Assembly (NCBI GenBank): GCA_043798715.1
Contig: JAZDOK010000100.1
Coordinates: forward strand, 186,001 to 250,000
DNA: 64,000 nucleotides
From: JAZDOK01 sp043798715
GTDB taxonomy: Bacteria > Vulcanimicrobiota > JAZDOK01
Reading direction: 5' to 3'
Below, piece after piece: positions 16,119 through 24,494 of this stretch (the first letter of the stretch is position 1; each line of letters starts with the position of its first letter). A program made the position numbers and the translations under genes. The notes beneath the pieces were generated by a model. That model had not been told where the DNA came from. It ran no database searches and was given only the letters and a program-made list of their open reading frames with translations.

Positions 16119-18092
16119 CTAGACGCCTCCCTTCAGCCATGAGAGGAAGCTGTCAAAGGGCCTTTGGAACAGGGGCCAGAGGGAGCCGTCCCAGAGGCCG
16201 GCCCCCAGAAGGAGGGCCAGTGCTCCAAGCAGGAAAACCAGGGCATAAAACTGGACATAGCCGGTCTGCTCCCGGCGGATGGCCTCTCCGAAGGAGCGCA
16301 TGCCGTCGCCGAACCTAAGCGTCAGGCGGTCCAGAATTTTACGGTCGAACAAAGAGGCCAGGCTGGCCGCCGAAAGAAGGCCCCTGGCGCTGAGCCATGA
16401 GAAGAGGTCGTCCATTCCGTACTTGTTTTCCAAAACGGCATACAAGGCGCGGTAGCGGTTCCTGAAAGATTCCTCCGGGATAACTTTCATCCGATAGATG
16501 AGAAAGGCCAGGAAAAGGCCCAGAATGGCCAGCCCCAGAGAAAGAGCCAGGGGAAAGTAGTTGACGCCGCTCTCCGCCGCGTTTATCTCGGCCAGGGGGG
16601 TGGCCCTCAGGAATTCTCCTAAGCCGTGAAACCAGGGCGTCTGGACGAGGCCGGCCCCGGCGGCCAAAAGAGCCAGGACGAGCACGGGGAGGGACATGAC
16701 GGGAGGCGCTTCGCGGGCTGTCGTATCTTCCCGGTGTTTCCCGGAGAAAACCAGGTAGTACATGCGGAAGATATAAAAAGCGGTGAGAAAGACCGTGGCA
16801 AAAGCCAGGATTTTTAAGACCGGATGACCGGGGAAGGCCCAGGCCGCCGAGAGAATTTCATCCTTGGACCAGAAGCCGGAGAAGGGCGGAATGCCCGCCA
16901 GGCAGAGACAGCCGACCAGGCAGGCAAGGCCCGTCAAGGGCATCTTTTTCCCCAGGCCGCCCATCTGCCTCATGTCGTTCGTGTGCAGGACGTGGATGAC
17001 GCTCCCCGCGCAGAGGAAGAGAAGGGCCTTGAAAAAGGCGTGGGTCATCAGGTGGAAAGTTCCGGCCAGGTAGCCTCCCAGGCCGAGGGCCAGCATCATA
17101 TATCCGAGCTGGCTCACGGTGGAGTAGGCCAGGACGCGCTTGATATCGTTTTGCACCACGGCCAGGGTGGCCGCCAGGGCCGCCGTGACCGCACCGATGT
17201 AGGCGATTACCAGGAGGGCCAGGGGGGCGCTCTGGAAGAGGATGTAGAGACGGGCCACCAGGAAGACCCCCGCGGCCACCATGGTTGCAGCATGGATAAG
17301 GGCGCTCACCGGGGTCGGGCCCTCCATGGCGTCCGGAAGCCAGATGTGGAGCGGGAACTGGGCGGACTTGCCCGCCGCCCCGCAGAAGACGAGGAGGGCG
17401 CAGAGCGTAAGGAACGACCCGAGGGCCGGATCCTGCGCCCACCCGGAGATCATTCCGCCGAGCTTGATGAGGTCGAAGGTGCCGGCATTGGTGGCGAGGA
17501 GAATGATCCCGGCTAAAAGTCCCAGGTCGCCGAAACGGGTCACGATAAAGGCCTTCTTGGCGGCGTCGGCCGCCGCCTTCTTCTGGTACCAGAAGCCTAT
17601 AAGAAGGTATGAGCAGACCCCCACCAGCTCCCAGGCCATGTAGGCCTGCACCAGGTTGGGGCTTACGACCAGCGTCAGCATGGAGGCGGCAAATAGGGAC
17701 ATGAAGGCGTAATAGCGCGAGAATGAGGCCGCTCCCTCCTCCTTCATGTAGCCGGCCGAGTAAATCTGGATGAGAAGGGCCACCAGCGAAACCAGCGCCA
17801 GCATCAGGGCGGCCAGGTTGTCCACCAGAAGACCCAGGCCGACTTCAAGGTTGCCGATGTAAAGCCAGTTGAATCCTGATTCTAAAGGCGGCGCGTAGGG
17901 AGAATATAGACGGGCCATAAGGGTTCCCAAAGAGAAAACAAGGGCGAAAAAGATTCCCAGCAGGGAAAGAAAAACACTGAGGTTCCTCCTTTTGAGGGTG
18001 AAAAGGCAGATGAGGACAAAGGCCGCCGCCGGCAGGGCCGGGATCAGCCAGGCGTTCGTCAGAAAAAATTCCAGGTCGAAACCGAAGACCAC
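16119..18092 (-). CDS. nuoL: NADH-quinone oxidoreductase subunit L
   Basis: Largest antiporter-like subunit, 657 aa, carrying the C-terminal lateral helix region (about residues 520-600). Motifs include YMAWELVGVCSYLLIGFWYQ, FPLHIWLPDAMEGPTPVSAL and KRVLAYSTVSQLGYMMLALG. A GTG start at 18092 is supported by AAGGAGG with a 6-base spacer. The gap to nuoK is 11 bases. Confidence 0.96.
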   Translation of the reverse strand: MVFGFDLEFFLTNAWLIPALPAAAFVLICLFTLKRRNLSVFLSLLGIFFALVFSLGTLMARLYSPYAPPLESGFNWLYIGNLEVGLGLLVDNLAALMLALVSLVALLIQIYSAGYMKEEGAASFSRYYAFMSLFAASMLTLVVSPNLVQAYMAWELVGVCSYLLIGFWYQKKAAADAAKKAFIVTRFGDLGLLAGIILLATNAGTFDLIKLGGMISGWAQDPALGSFLTLCALLVFCGAAGKSAQFPLHIWLPDAMEGPTPVSALIHAATMVAAGVFLVARLYILFQSAPLALLVIAYIGAVTAALAATLAVVQNDIKRVLAYSTVSQLGYMMLALGLGGYLAGTFHLMTHAFFKALLFLCAGSVIHVLHTNDMRQMGGLGKKMPLTGLACLVGCLCLAGIPPFSGFWSKDEILSAAWAFPGHPVLKILAFATVFLTAFYIFRMYYLVFSGKHREDTTAREAPPVMSLPVLVLALLAAGAGLVQTPWFHGLGEFLRATPLAEINAAESGVNYFPLALSLGLAILGLFLAFLIYRMKVIPEESFRNRYRALYAVLENKYGMDDLFSWLSARGLLSAASLASLFDRKILDRLTLRFGDGMRSFGEAIRREQTGYVQFYALVFLLGALALLLGAGLWDGSLWPLFQRPFDSFLSWLKGGV

Positions 18093-18103
18093 TCCTGTCC
18101 TCC

Positions 18104-18421
18104 TTATCCCTTGAGTTTGTCGGCCTCATCCACCTGGATGGAGCCCGAGTTTCTGTACAGGCAGACGACGATGGCCAGCCCCACTGCCGCCTCGGCGGCC
18201 GCCACCGCCAGGATGAAGATGGCGAAGACCTGCCCGGCGGCCTGGGAGGCGGGCGAAAAGTTTGATGAACGCGAGAAGGCCACCAGGTTTATATTGACCG
18301 CGTTGAACATGAGTTCCAGGCCCATGAGCACTCCGATGGCGTTCCGGCGGGTGAGGACTCCGTAGAGCCCCACACAGAAAAGAAGAAAGGCCAGGACCAG
18401 GTAGTGCGTAAGACCCACCAT
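18104..18421 (-). CDS. nuoK: NADH-quinone oxidoreductase subunit K
   Basis: Small three-helix membrane subunit of complex I, 105 aa. Typical segments are GVLTRRNAIGVLMGLELMFNAVN, with the conserved membrane Glu, and FVIAVAAAEAAVGLAI-like sequence (here FILAVAAAEAAVGLAIVVCL). The ATG at 18421 overlaps the nuoJ TGA by one base. Confidence 0.96.
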   Translation of the reverse strand: MVGLTHYLVLAFLLFCVGLYGVLTRRNAIGVLMGLELMFNAVNINLVAFSRSSNFSPASQAAGQVFAIFILAVAAAEAAVGLAIVVCLYRNSGSIQVDEADKLKG

Positions 18422-18909
18422 CAGCGTTCCTCCTTCCGGGCCAGGAAGAGGGCCCCCACGCAGGCGGCGAGGAGCAGAACCGAGGTGAGCTCAAATGGCA
18501 GGGCAAAGTCCCTAAGAAGCGCCCCGGCCAGATCCAAAAGTGGAATCCTCGCGCCCCAGGAGGCCGGCCAGGGGGCCGAGGCCAAAACCAGTAAGCTCAA
18601 AACGAGCATGACGGCTCCAAGGAAGGCGGCAGTCAATTCCTGGCCGTTGAAGGCGGCCCTGGAGGGGTCGTAGATGCGATGGGTCAGCATGATGGCAAAG
18701 AGGATGAGTACCGAGACGGCACCCACTGAGATCAGCACCTGGAGGCCCGCCAGGAGCTCGGCGTCCAGGGTGAGGTAGATGCCGGAGACGGCCACGAAGG
18801 CCGCGATGAGAAAGAGGGCGGCATGAAAGATGTTCCGCAGGCGCACCGCCAGAAGCGCGGAGATGAGCAGGAGTGCCGAGAAAATATAGAACAGGATGGT
18901 CTGCTTCAT
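18421..18909 (-). CDS. nuoJ: NADH-quinone oxidoreductase subunit J
   Basis: Membrane subunit of complex I with five helices, 162 aa from the ATG at 18909. The conserved LQVLISVGAVSVLILFAIML helix, site of the pi-bulge in family members, is present, with IYLTLDAELLAG before it. An ORF extension to 18957 overlaps the fused nuoI and is rejected. GGAGCG lies upstream, and the start is 2 bases after the nuoI stop. Confidence 0.95.
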   Translation of the reverse strand: MKQTILFYIFSALLLISALLAVRLRNIFHAALFLIAAFVAVSGIYLTLDAELLAGLQVLISVGAVSVLILFAIMLTHRIYDPSRAAFNGQELTAAFLGAVMLVLSLLVLASAPWPASWGARIPLLDLAGALLRDFALPFELTSVLLLAACVGALFLARKEER

Positions 18910-18911
18910 TA

Positions 18912-20810
18912 TCAGACGCGCTCCTTCAGCGTTTTTGGAGGCTGGGTTTTGAGACACAGCCGGTCTTTGTCGTAGAGCATTTTCTCCTTTTGGTATTCGG
19001 CCAGTTCATACCGATCGCTCATGAAGAGGGCCCCCGTCGGGCACTCCTCGGCGCAGAGGCCGCAGAACATGCAGGTTCGGATGTCGAGGTCATACTCCGA
19101 GACGATCTCGCGCCCGTCCTGGCTGATCTCGGTTTTAACCTTGATTACCCGGTCGGGACAGACCTCCTCGCAGATGCCGCAGCCCACGCAGAGCCCCGCC
19201 TGGCAGGTGAGACAGCTTCTGGCCTCCGCCAGCATCTCATTCTCCCCGGGCTCCTCTTCCACCTCCCCGAAGTGGCCCCGGCGCTCATCAGGGGGAAGCA
19301 GGGAGCCCGTGCGGTGGATGCGCGAAGGATCCGCGAAGCGGGCCATGAGGCCCGCCTCCTCGCGGAGGTAGCTGAAGCTTTCAATGGGCTCCTTCGTTTT
19401 TCGGAGGAAGCGATGGATGGCTTGGGCCGCCTTCTTGCCCTGGGCGATGGCCGAAATCACCGTGCCGGCGCCGCTGGCGGCGTCGCCCCCGGCAAAAACA
19501 CCGGGGAGGGCGGTCGAGGCGTCCTCATCGTTGAAAATAATTTTGCTGTTGCCGTCTTTTAAGGCATCCGGAATCCCCTCGCCGTCCAGCTTCTGTCCCA
19601 CGGCCAGGATGACGCTGTCGGCTTCCACCGTAAATTCCGAGCCGGGCAGCGGCTCGGGGCGGCGCCTTCCGGAGGCGTCCGGGAGGCCGAGGGCCATGCG
19701 GAGACACTCAATCTTTTCCAGGCGCCCCTGGCCGAGGAAGCGGACGGGGGTGGCCTGGAACAGGAAACGAACCCCCTCTTCCTCCGCGCAGGCGACCTCC
19801 TCGGGATGGGCCGGCATCTCGGCGCGCGAGCGGCGGTAGATGAGCGTCACCTGCGAGCCCAGGCGCAGGGCGCTTCGGGCCGCGTCGAGGGCCGAGTTCC
19901 CCCCGCCGACCACGGATACATTTTTTCCGATGGAGGCTGGCTTTCCCATCGCCAGGTCCCGGAGAAAATCAATGGCGGAAAGAACTCCCGGAAGGGAGGC
20001 GCCCTCGGCTTTCATCCCCGACTCCTTCCAGAGGCCGGTCGCAAGGTAGACGGCACTGAAGCCCTCGTCCTTCAGGCTCTCCAGCGAGAAATCCCGCCCG
20101 AGGGCCTTTCCGGTCAAAATCTCGACACCCAGGTTTTTGAGGTCCTCTATCTCGCCGGCCAGAACCTCCCGGGGGAGGCGGTAGGCGGGGATGCCGTAGC
20201 GCATCATCCCGCCGGCCTCGGGGAGACGCTCAAAGACCGTCGTCTTGTAGCCCAGCCGGGCCAGGTCCTGGGCGGCGGCCAGGCCCGAGGGTCCCCCTCC
20301 GACCACGGCCACGCGCTCGGGGTGCCTGATGGGAGGCGGCTCAATCTTTTCGGTGTTGGCGCGGCCCCAATCGGCCAGGAAGCGCTTTATGAGGCGGATG
20401 GGCACCGCCTGGTCCTTCGACCGTCCCCTCTTGCACAGGTGCTCGCAGGGTGCCGGACAGACCCGCCCCAGGGAGGCCGGGAAGGGGTAGTGGCCTTTGA
20501 GCAGGCGGTAGGCCTCGCGATATTTTCCATCGGCGGCCAGGGTCACGTAGCCCCGCACGTCGGTTAAGGCCGGGCAGGTCTCCATGCAGGAGGCCGCCGG
20601 AATATTATTAAGGAACAGGCTTTTTTCGCTGGCGGTCTTTGCGTTGAAGAAATCCTTCACCATTGGCAGGCCGCGGAAGCGCGGGGCCAGCGTATCTTTT
20701 TCCCAAGGATACTGAAGGGTTATGGAGGGACGGAAGAAGTTGCGGAGCGTCACCCCGAGGCCCGCCAGGAGATACCAGATGCCCTTTGAAAAGCGAATGA
20801 TCGTTTTCAT
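18912..20810 (-). CDS. nuoI: NuoI split by a GltD/NfnB-like FAD-NAD(P)H oxidoreductase domain
   Basis: A 632-aa fusion occupying the nuoI position. Residues 1-47 are NuoI-like (VTLRNFFRPSITLQYPWEK...RFRG). Residues about 48-165 are a GltD-type cluster domain with C75, C79, C118, C122 and C126. Residues 166-470 are a flavoprotein with FAD motif GGGPSGLAAA (171-180), second nucleotide motif GGGNSALDAAR (302-312), YRRSR (325-329) and FAGGDAASGAGT. Residues 533-632 return to NuoI: C541, C544, C547, C551 and C580, C583, C586, C590, then YELAEYQKEKMLYDKDRL. The ATG at 20810 overlaps the nuoH stop by 4 bases; an upstream extension to 20942 lies inside nuoH. It probably oxidises NAD(P)H and feeds the NuoI clusters directly; NADPH preference is suggested by YRRSR. 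Electron bifurcation or ferredoxin input cannot be excluded. Confidence 0.93.
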   Translation of the reverse strand: MKTIIRFSKGIWYLLAGLGVTLRNFFRPSITLQYPWEKDTLAPRFRGLPMVKDFFNAKTASEKSLFLNNIPAASCMETCPALTDVRGYVTLAADGKYREAYRLLKGHYPFPASLGRVCPAPCEHLCKRGRSKDQAVPIRLIKRFLADWGRANTEKIEPPPIRHPERVAVVGGGPSGLAAAQDLARLGYKTTVFERLPEAGGMMRYGIPAYRLPREVLAGEIEDLKNLGVEILTGKALGRDFSLESLKDEGFSAVYLATGLWKESGMKAEGASLPGVLSAIDFLRDLAMGKPASIGKNVSVVGGGNSALDAARSALRLGSQVTLIYRRSRAEMPAHPEEVACAEEEGVRFLFQATPVRFLGQGRLEKIECLRMALGLPDASGRRRPEPLPGSEFTVEADSVILAVGQKLDGEGIPDALKDGNSKIIFNDEDASTALPGVFAGGDAASGAGTVISAIAQGKKAAQAIHRFLRKTKEPIESFSYLREEAGLMARFADPSRIHRTGSLLPPDERRGHFGEVEEEPGENEMLAEARSCLTCQAGLCVGCGICEEVCPDRVIKVKTEISQDGREIVSEYDLDIRTCMFCGLCAEECPTGALFMSDRYELAEYQKEKMLYDKDRLCLKTQPPKTLKERV

Positions 20811-21937
20811 GCAGGTGGCAACCTCCAGAGAACCTGTGAGCAGGCGATGATCAGGTTGAGAAAGGCAAACGGCAGGAGTACCTTCCAGCTGAATGACATG
20901 AGCTGATCGGGCCTGAGGCGCGGGAAGGTCCAGCGGATCCACATGAAAAGCAGGATGAGAAGATAGACCTTGAGGAGGAAGACCACGATCCCGAGCGCCT
21001 GGAGGGCGTAGGGGAAGTGAAGGAATGAAACGATCTTATCGTCCAGTCCGAAGGGAAGCGTCCAGCCTCCCATAAAGAGCGTCACCGCGATGGATGAGGC
21101 GATGAACATGTTGGTGAATTCCGCCAGGAAAAACATGGCGAACTTCATCCCGCTGTACTCGGTGTTGAAGCCCTGCACCAGCTCCTGTTCCGCCTCCGGG
21201 ATGTCGAAGGGCGGGCGGTTTATCTCGGCGGTGGAAGCGATGAGATAAACCAGAAAACCGATGAACTGCGGGATTAGGAACCAACCCAGGCTGATCTGGG
21301 CCTCGACTATGCCGGCCATGCTGAGGGTGCCGGCCGCCAGGACCGGCCCCAGGAAGGCGAAGAAGAGAGGGACCTCGTAGCTTATTATCTGCGCCGCCGA
21401 ACGCATGGCGCCCAGGAGGGAATACTTGTTGTTTGAAGCGTAGCCCCCCATCACGATGGCGATCACCGAGAAGGTGCCCACCGCCATGAGGTAGAGAACG
21501 CCGATGTTGAGGTCTTTCACGATGAGGCCCGGGCCGAAGGGCAGGACCACGAAGGCCATCATGCAGGCCGTGAATACGACGACCGGGGCGATTATGAAAA
21601 CCCAGCGGTCGGCTTTGGTGGGAATGATGTCCTCCTTGAGGAGGAGCTTCAAGGTGTCGGCGGTGGTCTGAAGGAGCCCGCCGGTCCATATACAAATGCG
21701 TGCCAGGAAGCGCGGCCCGGTGAGCATGGGCCCCAGCCGCCGCTGGATGCGGCCGCAGACCTTGCGCTCAAGCCAGATGAGGAAGAGCGCGGTGAGGAGG
21801 ATGAAGACCAGCACTATTATGGCCGAAAGGAGCATGTAGGCGAAATCAAGTAGAGGCTGCCACGCCTGCCATCCCCGCCCGGCCAGCCAGGCGGTCAGGG
21901 GGCGGTAGAAAATGATATCTTTTAAATACTGCTCCAT
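20807..21937 (-). CDS. nuoH: NADH-quinone oxidoreductase subunit H
   Basis: Quinone-site membrane subunit, 376 aa, eight or nine helices. Conserved segments include WLERKVCGRIQRRLGPM, LLQTTADTLKLLLKEDIIP, ISYEVPLFFAFLG, ETAEINRPPFDIPEAEQELV-like sequence (here STAEINRPPFDIPEAEQ), GFNTEYSGMKFAMFFLAEF and RWTFPRLRPDQLM. It starts 5 bases after nuoD; nuoE, nuoF and nuoG, which usually lie here, are absent. Confidence 0.96.
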   Translation of the reverse strand: MEQYLKDIIFYRPLTAWLAGRGWQAWQPLLDFAYMLLSAIIVLVFILLTALFLIWLERKVCGRIQRRLGPMLTGPRFLARICIWTGGLLQTTADTLKLLLKEDIIPTKADRWVFIIAPVVVFTACMMAFVVLPFGPGLIVKDLNIGVLYLMAVGTFSVIAIVMGGYASNNKYSLLGAMRSAAQIISYEVPLFFAFLGPVLAAGTLSMAGIVEAQISLGWFLIPQFIGFLVYLIASTAEINRPPFDIPEAEQELVQGFNTEYSGMKFAMFFLAEFTNMFIASSIAVTLFMGGWTLPFGLDDKIVSFLHFPYALQALGIVVFLLKVYLLILLFMWIRWTFPRLRPDQLMSFSWKVLLPFAFLNLIIACSQVLWRLPPA

Positions 21938-21942
21938 CGCCT

Positions 21943-23037
21943 CTACCTGTCTATCTCGGGGAGGATGATGTCCAGGCTGCCGATGCAGGCCATGATATCG
22001 GAGATTCGCCCGCCGCGCACCAGGTGCGGGAGGACGCTCAGGTTTGAAAAAGAGGGTGCCCGGAATTTTAGCCGCCAGGGTTTTTCGCTGCCGTCTGAAA
22101 CTATAAAGACGCCGGTATCGCCGCGGGGGGCCTCGATGCGGGAGAAAGCTTCCCCCTTGGGCGGCTTGATCCGCTGGGGAAGGATGGTGCGGTATCGGCC
22201 CTCCGGGACTTTGTCCAGCGCCTGCTCAAGGATCCTGACCGACTCCTCCATCTCCTTCATACGGACCAGGTAGCGGTCCCAGACATCGCCGTGCGCACCG
22301 GTTGGTATATTGAAGGAAAATTCCGGATATACCGAGTAGGGCTCGGCCTTCCGGATATCGAAGGCGATGCCGGAGCCGCGAAGAGAGGGCCCGCTCACGC
22401 CGCAGGCCACGGCCAGGTCGGGATTTAAGATTCCGATTCCGCGCGTCCGGGCCAGAAAGATGGGGTTTTCGGTCACCAGGGCGTGGTATTCAGGGAGGCC
22501 CGCTTTCATGGCCGCAAGAAAGAGCCTCATTTTTTCCAGAAAGCCGGGGGGCAGGTCCTGGGAGACTCCGCCGAAGCGGATGTAGTTATAGGTGAGGCGG
22601 GCGCCGCAGGTCATCTCGAATATGTCCATGATGCGCTCCCGCTCCCGGAAGGCGTAGATGAAGGGGGTGGTGGCCCCCAGGTCGAGAAGCATCGAGCTGA
22701 ACCACATGAGGTGGCTGGCCAGGCGGTTGAGCTCGGCCATTAACACCCGGATGTATTCCGCCCGGGGCGGCACGGGGATTCGGGCCAGCTTTTCCATCGC
22801 CAGGCAGTAGGCCAGGTTATTGGACATGGAGGAGAGGTATTCGAAGCGGTCGGTTACGGGGATGAACTGCAGATAGGTGCGGTTCTCGGCGATCTTCTCG
22901 AGGGCGCGGTGCAGAAAGCCGATATGCGGCACCGCTTCGAGGACCACTTCGCCGTCGAGCGTGAGGACGAGCTTCAGCACCCCGTGAGTGCTCGGGTGCT
23001 GGGGCCCCATGTTCAGGGTGTATTCCTCGGTTCTCAT
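21943..23037 (-). CDS. nuoD: NADH-quinone oxidoreductase subunit D (49-kDa type)
   Basis: Peripheral quinone-binding subunit related to the [NiFe]-hydrogenase large subunit, 364 aa. Visible motifs are LNMGPQHPSTHGVLKL at the N-terminus, IGFLHRALEKIAENRTYLQ, DRFEYLSSMSNNLAYCLAME, and the C-terminal SIDIVMGEVDR-like end (here SLDIILPEIDR). No Ni-binding cysteines are seen, as expected for NuoD. It overlaps nuoC by 4 bases. Confidence 0.96.
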   Translation of the reverse strand: MRTEEYTLNMGPQHPSTHGVLKLVLTLDGEVVLEAVPHIGFLHRALEKIAENRTYLQFIPVTDRFEYLSSMSNNLAYCLAMEKLARIPVPPRAEYIRVLMAELNRLASHLMWFSSMLLDLGATTPFIYAFRERERIMDIFEMTCGARLTYNYIRFGGVSQDLPPGFLEKMRLFLAAMKAGLPEYHALVTENPIFLARTRGIGILNPDLAVACGVSGPSLRGSGIAFDIRKAEPYSVYPEFSFNIPTGAHGDVWDRYLVRMKEMEESVRILEQALDKVPEGRYRTILPQRIKPPKGEAFSRIEAPRGDTGVFIVSDGSEKPWRLKFRAPSFSNLSVLPHLVRGGRISDIMACIGSLDIILPEIDR

Positions 23038-23633
23038 GGGGCTGGTACCCGCCTTCCGGACTCTTTGGGGGCGTCCTCTGAACTTACTTCAGCCGGGGAA
23101 TCAGGGCGGCGGATGAGGTTGGGGTGGATGAAATCCCGGAGCATGGGGTGGCCCTCCCAATCCTCCGGGAGGAGGATGCGCCGGAGATCCGGGTGCCCGT
23201 CGAAGCGCACACCGAAGAGGTCATAGACCTCCCGCTCATGCCAGTTGGCGGCGGGCCAGAGGGCGGTCACGGAATCGAGGACAGGATTTTTTCTGTCAAG
23301 TCTGGTCTTGATAATTATATGATGGCCTTTACCCATCGAGTAGAGATGGTAGAGCACTTCAAGTGCCTTCAGGCGATCCACGTCTTGCCCTTCGACTGCT
23401 CGACAGGCTCGCAGCTCAGGGCGAACGGATGTCTCTAGGAACTCCAGGCGGTCTATGGCCGAGATGAAAAAAAGGTAGTTGAAATCAAGGGAAGGCTCCG
23501 TCTTAAGGAAAGCGGCGACCTCCGGAAGTTCCGGAGACGGGATACGGATGCCGTCGGAATTATCCGGATCGGCCTCCAGGGGCTTTCCCGGAAAGGCGTC
23601 CCGCAATTTTTCAAGTATTTCATTTCTGGTCAT
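23034..23633 (-). CDS. nuoC: NADH-quinone oxidoreductase subunit C, with in-frame palindrome insertion
   Basis: 30-kDa-type peripheral subunit of complex I, 199 aa from the ATG at 23633. The motif region WHEREVYDLFGVRFDGHPDL and RRILLPEDWEGHPMLRDF is intact. Residues 69-82 (SVRPELRACRAVEG) are encoded by a dispersed palindromic repeat inserted between DRLEFLE and LEVLYHLYS, where other NuoC proteins have a short loop. An ORF extension to 23684 overlaps nuoB and is rejected. The stop overlaps the nuoD start. Confidence 0.93.
   Translation of the reverse strand: MTRNEILEKLRDAFPGKPLEADPDNSDGIRIPSPELPEVAAFLKTEPSLDFNYLFFISAIDRLEFLETSVRPELRACRAVEGQDVDRLKALEVLYHLYSMGKGHHIIIKTRLDRKNPVLDSVTALWPAANWHEREVYDLFGVRFDGHPDLRRILLPEDWEGHPMLRDFIHPNLIRRPDSPAEVSSEDAPKESGRRVPAP
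23388..23428. repeat. 41-bp REP-like palindrome inside nuoC
   Basis: Starts CCCTTCGACT and ends CAGGGCGAACGG, with complementary ends (GCCCTT / AGGGC) and an inner TGCTCGA...TCGCA imperfect stem. I recognise this as a widespread bacterial dispersed-repeat type (TTCGAC...CAGGGCGAACGG). It is unrelated in sequence to the palindrome in nuoN. Confidence 0.75.
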
Positions 23634-23637
23634 CGTT

Positions 23638-24132
23638 TCATGCTTTGGTCCTCTTGATTTTTTCGCGCAGGGCCATGATGCCATGCATGAGGGCCTCGGG
23701 CCGCGGAGGGCAGCCGGGGATATAGACGTCCACCGGGATTATCTTGTCCACGCCCTTCAAGACGGAGTAGGAGTCGTAGTAGAAAGGACCGCCGTTTATG
23801 GCACAGCCGCCCATGGCCACGACGTAGCGGGGCTCGGCCATCTGCTCATAGAGGAGCTTGACCCGCGGGGCCATCTTGAGGGTGACCGTGCCGGAGACGA
23901 TCATGATGTCCGACTGCCGCGGGGTGGCCCGAAAGATCATCCCCAGGCGATCCAGGTCGTAGCGGGCGGCCCCCGTGCTGATCATCTCGATGGCGCAGCA
24001 GGCCAGGCCGAAGAGCATGTACCAGAGGGAGGATTCCTTGGCCCATTTAAAGAGAAAATCCAGCGGGGCCATCACTATGGCGCCCCCGGCGGTCTTCTCG
24101 CGATAGACGGAGATTTTTCCCGCTAGGTCCAT
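23638..24132 (-). CDS. nuoB: NADH-quinone oxidoreductase subunit B
   Basis: Carries the N2 [4Fe-4S] cluster next to the quinone site. It is 164 aa from the ATG at 24132, which overlaps nuoA by 10 bases. Cluster ligands are in MLFGLACCAIEM (tandem Cys), MGGCAINGG and YIPGCPPRPEALM. A long upstream ORF extension inside nuoA is spurious. The nuoC start is 4 bases downstream of the stop. Confidence 0.96.
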   Translation of the reverse strand: MDLAGKISVYREKTAGGAIVMAPLDFLFKWAKESSLWYMLFGLACCAIEMISTGAARYDLDRLGMIFRATPRQSDIMIVSGTVTLKMAPRVKLLYEQMAEPRYVVAMGGCAINGGPFYYDSYSVLKGVDKIIPVDVYIPGCPPRPEALMHGIMALREKIKRTKA

Positions 24133-24479
24133 TCCATGGCCCCCGTTCTCCAGGCCCAGGCATAAGCCACCCCCAGCAGGCCGAGAAAGATGAGGACTTC
24201 GAGGAGACCGGCCCAGCCCAGGGTGCGGAAAAGAACCGCCCAGGGGATAAGGAAGGCCGCCTCCACGTCGAAGACGACGAAGAGGACGGCGAAGAGGTAA
24301 TAGCGGACGTTGAACTGAAAGCGGGCCTCCCCGAAGGGCTTCTCCCCGCACTCATAGGTCGAGAGCTTCTCCTCGGAGGGCCTCCGGGGGCGGAGCAGCC
24401 ACGAGGTGGCAAAGGCCGCCAGCACGAGAAAGACCCCCGTGAAGAGGAAGAGGCCGACATATCCGTATTCCAGAGTCAT
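24123..24479 (-). CDS. nuoA: NADH-quinone oxidoreductase subunit A
   Basis: Three-helix membrane subunit, 118 aa. The conserved loop YECGEKPFGEARFQFNVRYYLFA and VVFDVEAAFLIPWAV are present. It opens the nuo cluster, but the CBS-BON gene ends only 15 bases upstream, so transcription may start further upstream. Confidence 0.96.
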   Translation of the reverse strand: MTLEYGYVGLFLFTGVFLVLAAFATSWLLRPRRPSEEKLSTYECGEKPFGEARFQFNVRYYLFAVLFVVFDVEAAFLIPWAVLFRTLGWAGLLEVLIFLGLLGVAYAWAWRTGAMEWT

Positions 24480-24494
24480 AGTTTCTACTCCCGG

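Noticed and set aside
16824..17516. 230-aa plus-strand ORF opposite nuoL
   Set aside because: Antisense shadow with Gly/Glu/Gln-rich low-complexity translation; nuoL is unambiguous.
18873..20567. Large plus-strand ORFs opposite the fused nuoI
   Set aside because: Shadows of the 632-aa oxidoreductase; no recognisable motifs.
20811..20942. N-terminal extension of the NuoI fusion by 44 residues
   Set aside because: Lies inside nuoH in another frame. The ATG at 20810 overlaps the nuoH TGA and starts the NuoI-like sequence directly.
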